Part shown: piece after piece, positions 7,651 through 16,126 of the stretch | Layout of the letters: each line of letters starts with the position of its first letter | Position numbering within the stretch: position 1 is the stretch's first letter | NCBI GenBank assembly: GCA_002453155.1 | Contig: DKGG01000055.1 | Location: forward strand, 12,424-76,423 | Direction of reading: 5' to 3' | DNA length: 64,000 bases | From: Bdellovibrionaceae bacterium UBA6776 | Lineage (GTDB): Bacteria; Bdellovibrionota; Bdellovibrionia; Bdellovibrionales; UBA1609 | Translations under genes and position numbers: made by a program | Notes under the pieces: model-generated | Told to the model about the DNA's origin: nothing | The model's database searches: none | Seen by the model: only the letters and a program-made list of their open reading frames with translations

Positions 7651-8478
7651 TTAAAAACCCGAAGGACCAGCCATTGGCAGAGGATCAAAAATCACATTGA
7701 ACTCATAGTACAAATGAATGAGTCCATCCTCCGAATTCACTAGACCTTGCGGAGGGTTCACAAAGGGTGTGGCCAGACGAAAGGCTTTGTAAGTGGCCTC
7801 ATCCAGAGCTTGAATTCCACTGGAGTTGTGAATCAGGGAGCTGAAGTAATTTCCTTCCTGATCCAAGAGAATTTCGATGACGGTTCGTTTGTTGGAGTTG
7901 GAAATTCTGCGCAACTGTTCGGCGGGCAATCGATAAAGATAGTTTTTAACCAGACTCACCCATCGATAACTGATCTGTTCATTGATGCGATTGTAAAAGG
8001 TGTAATAGGTCAATTGATCGGTATTTAAGGAATTGAAAGATCCCTCTTTGATTCCAGGAACTCTTTCTGCAAATTGAGAAGAGCCAATGGCCATGTTTCT
8101 TAAATTCTCGGGGATCTTTGTGTTGGCATTGCTGGAAGGATCAAAGGTGAAATTGGGTTGAGGACGTTGGGGTTTTCCGCCATTCTTTGTTTTCACGCCA
8201 CGATGGGCTCGAACCTGTTCCTTCACGCGGCGAGTGAGATTGGAAAGGAATTGAGCCTTGTCCTTGAGTTTTTCCTCGATTTTTTCTTCTTTGGTCTCTT
8301 CCACTTTTCCGACGATGTAGCGGGAAGGTTCACCCTCTTTGATTTCAATCTCCACTTGATCGGAAGGATTGAAGTTGGTCTGAGGAGTCGCCAGATAGAT
8401 GAGGGCCCACAGAAGGGCTCCATGTAGGGTGAGACTGAAAATAAACGCCAGAAGCGAACGGTCTTCGCTGATTCTCAT
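7651..8478 (-). CDS. TonB-like energy transducer family protein
   Basis: 275 residues. Residues 8-30 form a signal anchor (LLAFIFSLTLHGALLWALIYLA); next come a charged, Lys/Glu-rich spacer (about 45-95) and a periplasmic C-terminal domain with the TonB-type pattern (RTVIEILLDQEGNYFSS, then ALDEATYKAFRLATPFVNPP). TonB family proteins transmit proton-motive force from ExbB/ExbD complexes to outer membrane proteins. No ExbB/ExbD genes are adjacent; the nearest are in the gliding cluster near 36 kb. The SD before 8478 is weak. Confidence 0.75.
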   Translation of the reverse strand: MRISEDRSLLAFIFSLTLHGALLWALIYLATPQTNFNPSDQVEIEIKEGEPSRYIVGKVEETKEEKIEEKLKDKAQFLSNLTRRVKEQVRAHRGVKTKNGGKPQRPQPNFTFDPSSNANTKIPENLRNMAIGSSQFAERVPGIKEGSFNSLNTDQLTYYTFYNRINEQISYRWVSLVKNYLYRLPAEQLRRISNSNKRTVIEILLDQEGNYFSSLIHNSSGIQALDEATYKAFRLATPFVNPPQGLVNSEDGLIHLYYEFNVIFDPLPMAGPSGF

Positions 8479-8630
8479 CGTCTAATAAATTAACAGTCCG
8501 TGCCTCTGGATTCAACAAGTCCTTGAAGAGTGTAAAAAAAGTAAAATATCTAAGCCTCTAAAAATACGAAGCTTTTTCAAACCTGGACCTGTTCCATATC
8601 GAGAAACGGTTAAAGTTGAGACAAAGCCGG

Positions 8631-8655
8631 CCCGATAAGTTTTCATCGGGGAGGG
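8631..8655 (+). promoter_or_regulatory. Hairpin abutting the SD of the PilZ gene
   Basis: CCCGAT at 8631-8636 and ATCGGG at 8645-8650 form a six-pair stem with an eight-base loop. The right arm runs into the SD sequence GGAGGG (8650-8655) of the gene starting at 8659, so folding could limit ribosome access. Seen in sequence; function untested. Confidence 0.35.
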
Positions 8656-8658
8656 TTC

Positions 8659-9174
8659 ATGGCGAACACAAATATCATCGAGTTTAAAGCTCGAAATTCG
8701 AAGAATAAATCCAAGGATTCAAAAAAGGCGAAGGGCCAATCTGCAGAGGTTGTGGACATCGTTGGACGCAGAGAAGAGATGATTCAAAATGAACGACGAA
8801 TCACAAAGCGCACCATCTTAAGCGAATTCATTGGAGCTTATGCAGTGATTCCGGGCAAGGGACTGATCAAAGTATCGATGTACGACATTTCAGATGATGG
8901 TCTTTCTTTTGATACAGAATCTTCGCAAGGGCACTTCCACTTGGGAGAAGAAATCGCCATGCGTGTCTACTTGAACCAAAAAAGCTACTTCCCTTTTGTT
9001 GTTCGACTGCAGAACTTGCGTGAAGTTTCTGAAGATGGAGTTTACCGCCACGGTGTGAATTTCGTCAAAGAAACGGTGAATGAAGAGGCTCTTCATCACT
9101 TTGTGAAGTTCATCGAATCTGTAAGCACCAGTCTTGAAAGTGATGAAGGCGATCTTAAAGCATCGATCTCTTGA
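8659..9174 (+). CDS. PilZ-domain protein (c-di-GMP receptor)
   Basis: 171 residues: a Lys/Ser-rich N-terminal 45 residues (KNKSKDSKKAKG), then a PilZ domain. The RxxxR element lies in ERRITKRT near 42-49 and the DxSxxG element is DISDDGLSF near 75-83, so both c-di-GMP-binding motifs are intact. PilZ domains bind the dinucleotide and change the output of a partner protein; there is no fused output domain here. ATG 8659 follows a strong GGAGGG. It is a single gene divergent from the TonB-like gene. Confidence 0.88.
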   Translation: MANTNIIEFKARNSKNKSKDSKKAKGQSAEVVDIVGRREEMIQNERRITKRTILSEFIGAYAVIPGKGLIKVSMYDISDDGLSFDTESSQGHFHLGEEIAMRVYLNQKSYFPFVVRLQNLREVSEDGVYRHGVNFVKETVNEEALHHFVKFIESVSTSLESDEGDLKASIS

Positions 9175-9271
9175 TTCGGTGACTCCAAAAAAGACGTATA
9201 CAATCTAAAAAATATGAGTTCGAATATTCTTGAGGGCATTTGTATGAAGCTCCGGGAGGGTGTTCGAACTT

Positions 9272-10600
9272 ATGAAATTACCAAGCCGATTAGATAACAA
9301 AGTTGTATTGGATACGAACGTCATTCTTTTTGATGCATTGGCCTTAAACAAGTTCAAAGGCTGTGACATCTACATTCCTTTTTCAGTGATCGAAGAAATT
9401 GACCGTTTCAAAAGAGACTTGGGTGAGAATGGACGAAATGCCCGTCAGTTTTCTCGATTTGTCGATGTCCTTAGAGACAAAGGATCTTTGGCTCAAGGGG
9501 TGGAACTGGAGAATGGCAAAGGTTTTGTTTACGTCATCACCGATTTCAAATTTGGGGATCTGCCTACCGAGATGAATTTGGCCATTCCTGATCATCGAAT
9601 TCTTGCAACGGCATACACCTTGAAGCTCCAAAATCCAAAATCAGAAGTTCAATTGATCAGTAAAGACATCAACCTGCGTATTAAGGCAGATGTTTTTGGA
9701 GTGGATGCTAAAGATTACGATCCTGAGAACACACAATTTGATGCCATGTACACGGGTCTGAAAGAATTGGATTTGGAGTCCGATCAAATCGATCATTTTT
9801 ATCGCGATCGAAGTTTGGATTTGGGCGAAGAACATAAACTCTATGCGAATCAGTATGTGATCATGAGAGACAAGAGCAACGAGAACCACTCTGCTTTGGG
9901 GCGTTTTGATGGCAAGGCTTCTCGCATTGTGCCCTTGATTTCTCCTACAGAAAGCGTGTGGGGAATTCATCCCAGAAACATGGAACAAAGTTTTGCATTG
10001 GATGCACTTTTGAACGACGAAATTCAATTTGTATCTTTGGTGGGAAAAGCTGGAACGGGAAAAACCTTGATGGCTTTGGCTGCAGGTCTTTACAAAACCT
10101 TGGATGAAGGTCGCTTTCAAAGGCTACTTGTCAGCCGTCCGATTTTCCCCATGGGAAGAGACATTGGTTATTTACCTGGAGATGTGGAGCAAAAACTCAA
10201 TCCGTGGATGCAGCCCATCTTTGACAACGTGGAATTTCTTATGGGCGCAGATAAAAAAGCTGCAGGCCGCGCTCAAGAATTGATCAATCAAGGGATGTTA
10301 AACATCGAGCCTTTGACTTACATTCGGGGTCGAAGCATTCCCAAGCAATATTTGATTGTGGATGAATCTCAAAACCTCACGCCTCATGAAATCAAAACCA
10401 TCGTGACTCGTGCCGGAATCGGAACAAAGATTGTGCTTACCGGAGACTGTTTTCAGATCGACAACCCCTACATCGATGCATCGAACAGTGGACTGACCTT
10501 CTCTGTGGAAAAATTAAAAGGTCAGAGCATTTCCGCTCACGTGACACTCACTAAAGGTGAGCGTTCGGAGCTGGCGGAATTGGCTGCCAACATCATGTAA
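9272..10600 (+). CDS. PIN-PhoH family ATPase (PhoH2/YlaK-like)
   Basis: 442 residues fusing an N-terminal PIN ribonuclease domain to a PhoH helicase-like ATPase. The PIN part (about 8-150) has VVLDTNVILFD, EEIDRFK and, later, DHRILA and the acidic residues of the nuclease site. The PhoH part has Walker A GKAGTGKT near 257-264, RPIFPMGRDIGYLPGD and Walker B LIVDESQNL. PIN-PhoH proteins of this kind are described as RNA unwinding and cleaving enzymes. ATG 9272 is preferred, with GGGAGGG upstream at 9254-9260; GTG 9260 lies within that SD. The gene stands alone. Confidence 0.88.
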   Translation: MKLPSRLDNKVVLDTNVILFDALALNKFKGCDIYIPFSVIEEIDRFKRDLGENGRNARQFSRFVDVLRDKGSLAQGVELENGKGFVYVITDFKFGDLPTEMNLAIPDHRILATAYTLKLQNPKSEVQLISKDINLRIKADVFGVDAKDYDPENTQFDAMYTGLKELDLESDQIDHFYRDRSLDLGEEHKLYANQYVIMRDKSNENHSALGRFDGKASRIVPLISPTESVWGIHPRNMEQSFALDALLNDEIQFVSLVGKAGTGKTLMALAAGLYKTLDEGRFQRLLVSRPIFPMGRDIGYLPGDVEQKLNPWMQPIFDNVEFLMGADKKAAGRAQELINQGMLNIEPLTYIRGRSIPKQYLIVDESQNLTPHEIKTIVTRAGIGTKIVLTGDCFQIDNPYIDASNSGLTFSVEKLKGQSISAHVTLTKGERSELAELAANIM

Positions 10601-10604
10601 TTCC

Positions 10605-10628
10605 GGCCTTTCGAAGGGCGAATTTTTT
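10605..10628 (+). terminator. Candidate rho-independent terminator after the PIN-PhoH gene
   Basis: A short stem (GGCCTT... AGGGC with one G-U pair, TCGA loop) at about 10606-10619 is followed by GAA and six T residues at 10623-10628. Short stem, so moderate support. Confidence 0.4.
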
Positions 10629-10764
10629 CAGATTGTTATTTGTAAGCGCACCCAGCGGGACGTGAGTCCAGCTCGGTGCACATTCGCAATCAAAAGTTGA
10701 TCCTGCCCCTTCAAACTGTCTCAAATTTTGCCGATAGAGCCTTAGAGGATAAGGAGATGATTTT

Positions 10765-11043
10765 ATGTATCTTCAAGGCAACTTACAGGCAGTTTTCGAT
10801 GCTCTTTACCATTTGGGTGTGATTGATCCTGTTTTAAAAATGGATTGGAACAAAGAGCTGAATGATCTTGCAAACTGTGCAGATGAATTCTTTCTGGCCA
10901 TGGACATTGCAAACACCCATCAAGCCAGCATGGAAGATTTGATGTCTCAACTTCAAATTTTTGATCAAAAAACTTTAAGCTATTTGGCCATGGAGGTGGC
11001 GCGTGAATTTGCAGATTTTCATTCTCGCGATTGTCTTCATTAG
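10765..11043 (+). CDS. Small acidic hypothetical protein
   Basis: 92 residues, predicted mostly helical and acidic, with no signal peptide or membrane segment. I do not recognise a family. The start is well supported: AAGGAG lies eight bases before ATG 10765. The last 41 bases overlap the next gene, whose GTG start uses an SD (GGAGG) located inside this coding sequence, so the two products are probably made together. The neighbouring cupredoxin-like protein and CpaF ATPase give no clear functional hint. Confidence 0.7.
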   Translation: MYLQGNLQAVFDALYHLGVIDPVLKMDWNKELNDLANCADEFFLAMDIANTHQASMEDLMSQLQIFDQKTLSYLAMEVAREFADFHSRDCLH

Positions 11044-11524
11044 CAGTACGATCGCTTTGGGCAATGACTGGAAGATTGATTTTTCTCGTCGGTTTGCTCC
11101 CGAAGAGAAAGTGGAAGTTTTGGTTCCGCCCGAAAAGGCTCCGGAACCGAAAAAGAATTCCATCATTGGTGCCCCTACGGAATTCGTGCAAAACGTTTTC
11201 CTTGAAAATGATCCCGCACCGGAAGTGGTGATTTTAAACACCAGCAAAGGTTTTATTCCGTCAGCCATCAGCTTGCGCGCGGGACAAGCCTATCGATTTT
11301 TTATTGTGAATGTGAATGAAGAACAAAAAAACGTGAGCTTTGTGATGGATCGCTTTCAACAGCACCATGCGACCTACTACGGTCAAATTCAAAGCTTTGT
11401 TGTGAAGCCCGAAGAGACGGGAATTTTTCGATTCTCTTCGCCGGAGACAGCGGCTCTTGGAAAAGTGATCGTGACTCCGCAAGTGGAAACGGACACCGAG
11501 CTTCGTTTTCCCGCTTCAAATTAG
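11003..11524 (+). CDS. Exported cupredoxin-like protein
   Basis: 173 residues. The N-terminal LQIFILAIVFISSTIALG is a signal peptide; a Pro/Glu/Lys-rich linker precedes a beta-sandwich segment from about 75 to 165 with the cupredoxin pattern (GFIPSAISLRAGQAYRF, then ETGIFRFSSPE). A copper site is doubtful because the usual Cys ligand is missing; the HH pair lies in the middle of the domain. It may be a structural cupredoxin fold rather than an electron carrier. GTG 11003 has GGAGG six bases upstream, inside the preceding gene. The CpaF gene follows after 16 bases. Confidence 0.7.
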   Translation: MNLQIFILAIVFISSTIALGNDWKIDFSRRFAPEEKVEVLVPPEKAPEPKKNSIIGAPTEFVQNVFLENDPAPEVVILNTSKGFIPSAISLRAGQAYRFFIVNVNEEQKNVSFVMDRFQQHHATYYGQIQSFVVKPEETGIFRFSSPETAALGKVIVTPQVETDTELRFPASN

Positions 11525-11540
11525 TCTTTAGGAGACGTGT

Positions 11541-12653
11541 GTGTCTGATCAAGGAAGTGTTTTTGAAAATGCCATTAAAACTTTCTTGGAGCCTATTTGG
11601 CACCTGTTGAGTGATGAGAAGATCACTGAGGTCATGGTCAATTCCCACGATGAAATTTGGATTGAAATTGGCGGTAAAGTTCAAAAGACCGATGCCAAAT
11701 TCAACAATGAAGATGCACTTCTTGCGGCGGTGACCAATATTGCCCAAAGTGTGGGTCGTCGAATCAATGAGGAAGAACCTCGTTTGGATGCGCGTTTGCC
11801 TAACGGTTATCGTATTCACGCCGTGATTCCGCCTTGTGCTCGCAAAGGTACGACCATGGCCATTCGAAAGTTCGCCACAGTCCAATTTACTTTCAAAGAC
11901 TATGTTCGTTTGAATGCAATGACTGCGGATGCCGCTCAATTTTTAGATATTTGCATGAAGCTTGGAAAAAATATTTTGGTCAGTGGGGGAACCGGTTCCG
12001 GGAAGACCACACTGCTTTCGGTTTTGACCAACCGAATTCCTCGCGGTCAAAGAATCATCGTCATTGAAGATTCGAGTGAATTGAAAGTGGAATACGAACA
12101 TGTGGTGTTTTTCGAAACTCAAATGGCAGATGAACAGGGTCATGGAGAAGTCACCATTCGTGATCTCTTAAAAAGCAGTTTGCGTCTGCGACCGGATCGA
12201 ATCATTGTGGGAGAGGTCCGTGGAGGAGAAGCCTTAGAGCTGATTCAAGCCATGAACACCGGTCACAAAGGTTGTTTGGGAACCATTCACGCCAACTCTG
12301 CCCCAGATGCTTTGGTTCGGTTGGAAGCCTTGGCCCAAGGAGCGGACTCTCAATTGAGTGAGAAGGCTTTGCGTCATCAAATTGGTTCGGCCATTGATGT
12401 GGTGGTTCAGATTTCCCGGTATTCTGATGGCTCACGACGCCTAGCTTCCATTGCTGAGGTGATGGGCTTCGCTCCAGATGGAAGCTATCACGTGGAGTCC
12501 ATTTACGAGATGTCCCGACTTTTGAAAATGCCCGATGGAAAGCTCAAAGGGCAGATTGAGCCGACAGGAACTTTGCCTTCCTTTATGGAAGAAATCGAAG
12601 ACAATCAGATCCCCTTCGGGCGCTCGAAATTTCAGAAAAAACCAGCCGCTTAA
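11541..12653 (+). CDS. CpaF/TadA-type secretion ATPase
   Basis: 370-residue hexameric ATPase of the type II/IV secretion family, closest in layout to CpaF/TadA. Walker A is GGTGSGKT at 149-156; the Asp box VIEDSSELK, Walker B LRPDRIIVGEVRGGEAL and the His box GCLGTIHANS follow in order. Such ATPases energise assembly of Tad/Flp pili or related machines in the inner membrane, but no tadB, tadC, rcpA or flp genes are nearby, so this is an orphan copy. It starts at GTG 11541, six bases after TAGGAG, in an apparent operon with the cupredoxin-like gene. Confidence 0.88.
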   Translation: MSDQGSVFENAIKTFLEPIWHLLSDEKITEVMVNSHDEIWIEIGGKVQKTDAKFNNEDALLAAVTNIAQSVGRRINEEEPRLDARLPNGYRIHAVIPPCARKGTTMAIRKFATVQFTFKDYVRLNAMTADAAQFLDICMKLGKNILVSGGTGSGKTTLLSVLTNRIPRGQRIIVIEDSSELKVEYEHVVFFETQMADEQGHGEVTIRDLLKSSLRLRPDRIIVGEVRGGEALELIQAMNTGHKGCLGTIHANSAPDALVRLEALAQGADSQLSEKALRHQIGSAIDVVVQISRYSDGSRRLASIAEVMGFAPDGSYHVESIYEMSRLLKMPDGKLKGQIEPTGTLPSFMEEIEDNQIPFGRSKFQKKPAA

Positions 12654-12749
12654 ATTCTTTGGATTTCGAAAATTGACACCTTGAGTGACGCCTTTTTGTG
12701 CACACAAAGAGCATTGAGTCTTGAGGCCCCCTGGGATAAGACTTAAGTC

Positions 12750-13736
12750 ATGCTGTTTAGCGGTAAAGTCACGAATTCTATAATGGTTTTTCTAGACCGA
12801 TCCGGTTTTGACGGGGATCGCATGCAGGATTTAACCAGCCTTCCGCAGGAATATTTGCGGGATCCAACGGGTTGGGTGGAAGCCACTGCTGTGGAAGAAC
12901 TTTTTGAATTGGTGGAAAGAGAGCTGGGCTCTGCACTCACGGACGCATTGGCAACAGAAGTGGGCCACAGTTGCCCCGACCTTCGTGCATGGGGCGTGCT
13001 CGACAGTGTGATTCGCATGATGCCGCGATCTCAAGATTTGTTTTTGCAGCCCGAGCGTTTTATTTCCTACTTTGTTTCTCCAGCCCCGCCTTTGGCAGAC
13101 ATTGTTCGCAAGCACAATGAAGTTGAGTTTTCCATTCCCATTTCCAATCAAGAATATCCTCACACTTCTGAATTTCTCCGGTCGGCACTGGAAGCTTTGC
13201 CCAAGTATTTAGGCAAAGATGAGGCCACAGTGGTGTGGGTGCAGAACAAAGTCAGTATCAAGTGGGAAGAGGGGCAAAAGTCTTTCTTTCAAGATACAGA
13301 GCAGCCTTTGAACTACAAACCAGAATTGGTTCAAGGTTTGATGGAAGCTTTGGAGCAATCTCAAAAACAAATTGAAACTTTGAATGCACAATTGTCGGAA
13401 GGCAATCCCACTCCACAACCTTTGGGAGAAGATCGCAAAAAAGAATTGAAAGCCTTTGTGGTCAAAACCCGTGGGCATTTGATGAGGCTCAGTGATTATT
13501 TGGTCCGTTCCCAACAACTTGTGACTTTGTTGGTGGGGCAAGACCGTTTGAACAAGCAGGTGCGTGAAGCCATGAAGCGCGTGGATTGGGATTATGTAAA
13601 ATCGCAGTCGAACCAAGTGGCTCAAGACATAGCCGATTTGCTTTCTGACTTTGAAAAAGAAGTTGAGAAAGACATTCCAACAAATTCCTATTCCGTAAAA
13701 AAGAAAGAATCCCTTCAAGCTCGTATGGAGGTTTAG
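12750..13736 (+). CDS. Hypothetical coiled-coil protein upstream of enolase
   Basis: 328 residues, no signal peptide. The first 120 or so residues (SIMVFLDRSGFDGDRM, PTGWVEATAVEELFELVEREL) look like a small-molecule or sensor-type helical fold seen at the head of signalling proteins, but I cannot assign a family. A predicted coiled coil (EALEQSQKQIETLNAQL) begins near 195 and is followed by an all-helical C-terminal part. Start is ATG 12750; ATG 12783 is an alternative and overlaps a perfect TATAAT at 12779-12784, which could be part of an internal promoter or chance. The stop touches the eno start directly, so the two are cotranscribed. Confidence 0.65.
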   Translation: MLFSGKVTNSIMVFLDRSGFDGDRMQDLTSLPQEYLRDPTGWVEATAVEELFELVERELGSALTDALATEVGHSCPDLRAWGVLDSVIRMMPRSQDLFLQPERFISYFVSPAPPLADIVRKHNEVEFSIPISNQEYPHTSEFLRSALEALPKYLGKDEATVVWVQNKVSIKWEEGQKSFFQDTEQPLNYKPELVQGLMEALEQSQKQIETLNAQLSEGNPTPQPLGEDRKKELKAFVVKTRGHLMRLSDYLVRSQQLVTLLVGQDRLNKQVREAMKRVDWDYVKSQSNQVAQDIADLLSDFEKEVEKDIPTNSYSVKKKESLQARMEV

Positions 13737-15014
13737 ATGAGCTCCGTTGTTGAATCTTTAAAAGCCCGTGAAATTCTAGACAGTCGAGGACGCCCCACTT
13801 TGGAAGTGGAAATGGTCACTCAAAAAGGAAATCGAGTGATAGCGGCTGTTCCTTCAGGAGCCTCCACCGGTGCCCATGAGGCGGTTGAACTTCGTGACAA
13901 AGATCCCAAGCGATATTTGGGCTTGGGAGTGACCAAGGCCATTGAAAACGTCAATAAAGTTTTGGCACCTTTGGTTGTGAATCAGTCTTTGGAAGATCAA
14001 AAAAAGATCGATGAGATTTTATTGAATCGGGATGGTTCCAAGAACAAAGGGGAATTGGGAGCCAACGCAATTTTAGGTGTGTCATTGGCATGTGCAAAAG
14101 CCTTTGCTGCAGATCAAGGAAAAGAACTTTACGAAACTGTGGGCGGCGGCGCGGGTGTGACTTTACCGGTTCCCTTAATGAACATCATCAACGGAGGAGC
14201 GCACGCAAACAACGGTTTGGATGTGCAAGAATTCATGATTGCTCCTGTGTGTGGGGGAAGTTTTAAAGAGGCTCTTCGCGCGGGCGTGGAAGTGTTTCAA
14301 CACTTGCGAAAAATTTTAGATGAAAAATCCTTTTCGACGGCTGTTGGAGATGAGGGCGGATTTGCACCGAAGTTGAATGGAAACCGCCAAGCCTTGGAAT
14401 TGATTTTGTCTGCCATCGAAAAGGCGGGATACAAAGCGGGTGAAGACATTTACTTGGCGTTAGATGTGGCCGCTACAGAGCTTTACAAAGAGGGTGCATA
14501 CACCTGGGAAGGAAAATCTCTCTCTGCGGAAAAGCTTTCAGAGCTTTACAAAGAGTGGCAGGGATCCTTTCCCATCGTCAGCATTGAAGATGGACTCAGT
14601 GAGGATGATTGGGAAGGTTGGGCTTTTCAAACTCAACTTCTCGGAAAGCAAATGCAGTTGGTGGGAGACGATCTTTTTGTCACCAACAAAGAGCGCTTGA
14701 AAGTGGGCATTGATAAGCAGATTGCCAATTCCATTTTGATCAAAGTGAATCAAATTGGATCATTGACGGAAACGGCTGAAACCATTCAGCTGGCTCAAAG
14801 TAACAACTACTCTTGTGTAATGTCTCATCGCAGTGGTGAAACCGAAGACACAACCATTGCCGATTTGGCGGTGGCCTTCAATTGTGGTCAGATCAAAACG
14901 GGAAGCTTGTGTCGTTCTGAAAGAACCGCCAAGTACAATCAACTTCTTCGTATTGAAGAGCGATTGGGATCAAAGGCGAAGTTTCTCGGTAAGAAAACGT
15001 ATCCCTTCCTTTAA
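13737..15014 (+). CDS. eno: Enolase
   Basis: Converts 2-phosphoglycerate to phosphoenolpyruvate in glycolysis. The 425 residues match the usual family length. Diagnostic elements are the N-terminal AREILDSRGRPTLEVE, the flap SGASTGAHEAVELRD, VPLMNIINGGAHA, the catalytic EGGFAP region, the metal ligands in LALDVAATE and SIEDGLSEDDW, and the C-terminal SHRSGETED with GQIKTGSLCRSER. ATG 13737 immediately follows the previous stop and has GGAGG eight bases upstream. ftsB follows, an eno-ftsB order common in proteobacteria. Confidence 0.97.
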   Translation: MSSVVESLKAREILDSRGRPTLEVEMVTQKGNRVIAAVPSGASTGAHEAVELRDKDPKRYLGLGVTKAIENVNKVLAPLVVNQSLEDQKKIDEILLNRDGSKNKGELGANAILGVSLACAKAFAADQGKELYETVGGGAGVTLPVPLMNIINGGAHANNGLDVQEFMIAPVCGGSFKEALRAGVEVFQHLRKILDEKSFSTAVGDEGGFAPKLNGNRQALELILSAIEKAGYKAGEDIYLALDVAATELYKEGAYTWEGKSLSAEKLSELYKEWQGSFPIVSIEDGLSEDDWEGWAFQTQLLGKQMQLVGDDLFVTNKERLKVGIDKQIANSILIKVNQIGSLTETAETIQLAQSNNYSCVMSHRSGETEDTTIADLAVAFNCGQIKTGSLCRSERTAKYNQLLRIEERLGSKAKFLGKKTYPFL

Positions 15015-15067
15015 GAATCTAAAAACTGGACTTTCAGCTACGCAATCCTGTTGTTTACAATAGGGGT

Positions 15068-15394
15068 GTGAGAAGAATTTTCTTTACTCCGTTTGACTTC
15101 GTTCAGAAGCTCCTTCAAAGCCCAATAAAAGTTTTATGGATTTGTTTGGCCTTGGCATTTGCCAATCTTATTTTGGATGGAAGTCTTTATCGCTATTACG
15201 TTTTAAGCAACGACTTAAAAGAAACTCGCATCAAGATTGAACGCGTCCGTTCTGAAAATCAAAACTTGCAGGCAAAGTTGGATGCCATGAAGGATCCTCG
15301 CCACCTTGAACGTGTGGCCAGGGATCGTTTCGACCTGGTGAAAAAGGATGAACTGATTTTTGTTTTTAGTGAGGATCAACCCACTCAAAATTAG
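15068..15394 (+). CDS. ftsB: Septum formation initiator (FtsB/DivIC family)
   Basis: 108-residue bitopic cell division protein. A short cytoplasmic head precedes a transmembrane helix at about 19-38 (IKVLWICLALAFANLILDG), a periplasmic coiled coil (LSNDLKETRIKIERVRSEN) and the conserved FtsB end DPRHLERVARDRFDLVKKDE. FtsB joins FtsL and FtsQ to activate septal cell-wall synthesis. It starts at GTG 15068 with AGGGG very close upstream, so initiation is probably weak. Position after eno is typical for ftsB. Confidence 0.88.
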   Translation: MRRIFFTPFDFVQKLLQSPIKVLWICLALAFANLILDGSLYRYYVLSNDLKETRIKIERVRSENQNLQAKLDAMKDPRHLERVARDRFDLVKKDELIFVFSEDQPTQN

Positions 15395-15405
15395 GAGGTT
15401 TCATT

Positions 15406-15615
15406 TTGAACTGTGGCCAAATTAAGTGGATTTCTCCCGACGCTTCCCATGGATTTATACTGCTGCCAGATGGTCAAGAGGCATACTTCAATGCCTACGA
15501 TATCATTGGCGGAGACATTTCGACCGTCTCTCTTGGGGAGCAGGTGTCTTTTGATCTGCTTCGAACCCATAAGGGTTTTGAGGCCTTTAACATTCAAGCC
15601 TTTGCCTTTGCTTGA
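15406..15615 (+). CDS. Divergent cold-shock-domain protein
   Basis: 69 residues matching the whole length of a CspA-type OB-fold: GQIKWISPDASHGFILL, then EAYFNAYDIIGG, LGEQVSFDL and the terminal KGFEAFNI. Cold-shock domains bind single-stranded RNA or DNA. The RNP1 motif is degenerate (HGFILL rather than KGFGFI) and RNP2 lacks the VFVH pattern, so nucleic acid binding may be altered. TTG 15406 is supported by AGGAGG seven bases upstream. A perfect ten-pair hairpin follows the stop. Confidence 0.75.
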   Translation: MNCGQIKWISPDASHGFILLPDGQEAYFNAYDIIGGDISTVSLGEQVSFDLLRTHKGFEAFNIQAFAFA

Positions 15616-15622
15616 TAAACCC

Positions 15623-15650
15623 CGGCTCGAACTCCCGTGGGTTCGAGCCG
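15623..15650. terminator. Perfect hairpin after the CSD gene
   Basis: CGGCTCGAAC at 15623-15632 and GTTCGAGCCG at 15641-15650 form a ten-pair stem with an eight-base loop. No T-run follows on either strand, so it may be a processing or stabilising structure, an attenuator, or an imperfect terminator. Confidence 0.4.
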
Positions 15651-15760
15651 AAACCAAGTGATTTCAATACCTTATGAATTTTTTCATCTTTCCACTGTTG
15701 TCAAAAATCATTAGGAATTTTCAAAGTTTTTTCGTATACAAAGGCCTTCGGAGGTCTGAT

Positions 15761-16051
15761 TTGGAAAATCAGTGGTCTGCACAATCCATTCGTCAACTGC
15801 GCCAACAATTGGGTTGGACCCAAGCGGAGTTTTCCCGTCGAATGGGAGTCACCGTGGCTCAAATTCAAAAGTGGGAAGATGGCTCCGAATCTCCAGAAGA
15901 AGAATCCCTCAATCAATTTTTAGCTTTGCAAAGTCACCTCACCAATTACAGTGAGTCCTTATCTATGGACCCTCTGGCAGAAGTTTACCTTTCTGAAAAT
16001 AACTTGAACCAAGTGACTCGTAACAATTTGAAAAACGGTCTCGACAACTAA
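15761..16051 (+). CDS. XRE-family helix-turn-helix regulator
   Basis: A 96-residue protein whose first half is a Cro/C1-type HTH: SIRQLRQQLGWTQAEFSRRM forms helices 1-2 and VTVAQIQKWEDG the recognition helix. The remainder is acidic and helical without a ligand domain, so it probably binds DNA as a small dimer. TTG 15761 is chosen because GGAGG lies exactly six bases upstream (15750-15754); the longer frame from ATG 15674 adds 29 hydrophobic residues and has no SD. Its targets are unknown; it is cotranscribed or adjacent to polA. Confidence 0.75.
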   Translation: MENQWSAQSIRQLRQQLGWTQAEFSRRMGVTVAQIQKWEDGSESPEEESLNQFLALQSHLTNYSESLSMDPLAEVYLSENNLNQVTRNNLKNGLDN

Positions 16052-16126
16052 AATTCAAAAATAACGAAAACTTCTCTCGCTGCTTGGACCCTTGCTTGCG
16101 TCCATGGATTCTTATACATCAGCTCT

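Noticed and set aside
12673..12701. TTGACA after the CpaF gene
   Set aside because: No -10 box 16-18 bp downstream.
15623..15660. A GGTTCGAGCC segment resembling a tRNA T-arm
   Set aside because: It is the right arm of a ten-pair hairpin; there is no acceptor stem, D-arm or anticodon arm around it.
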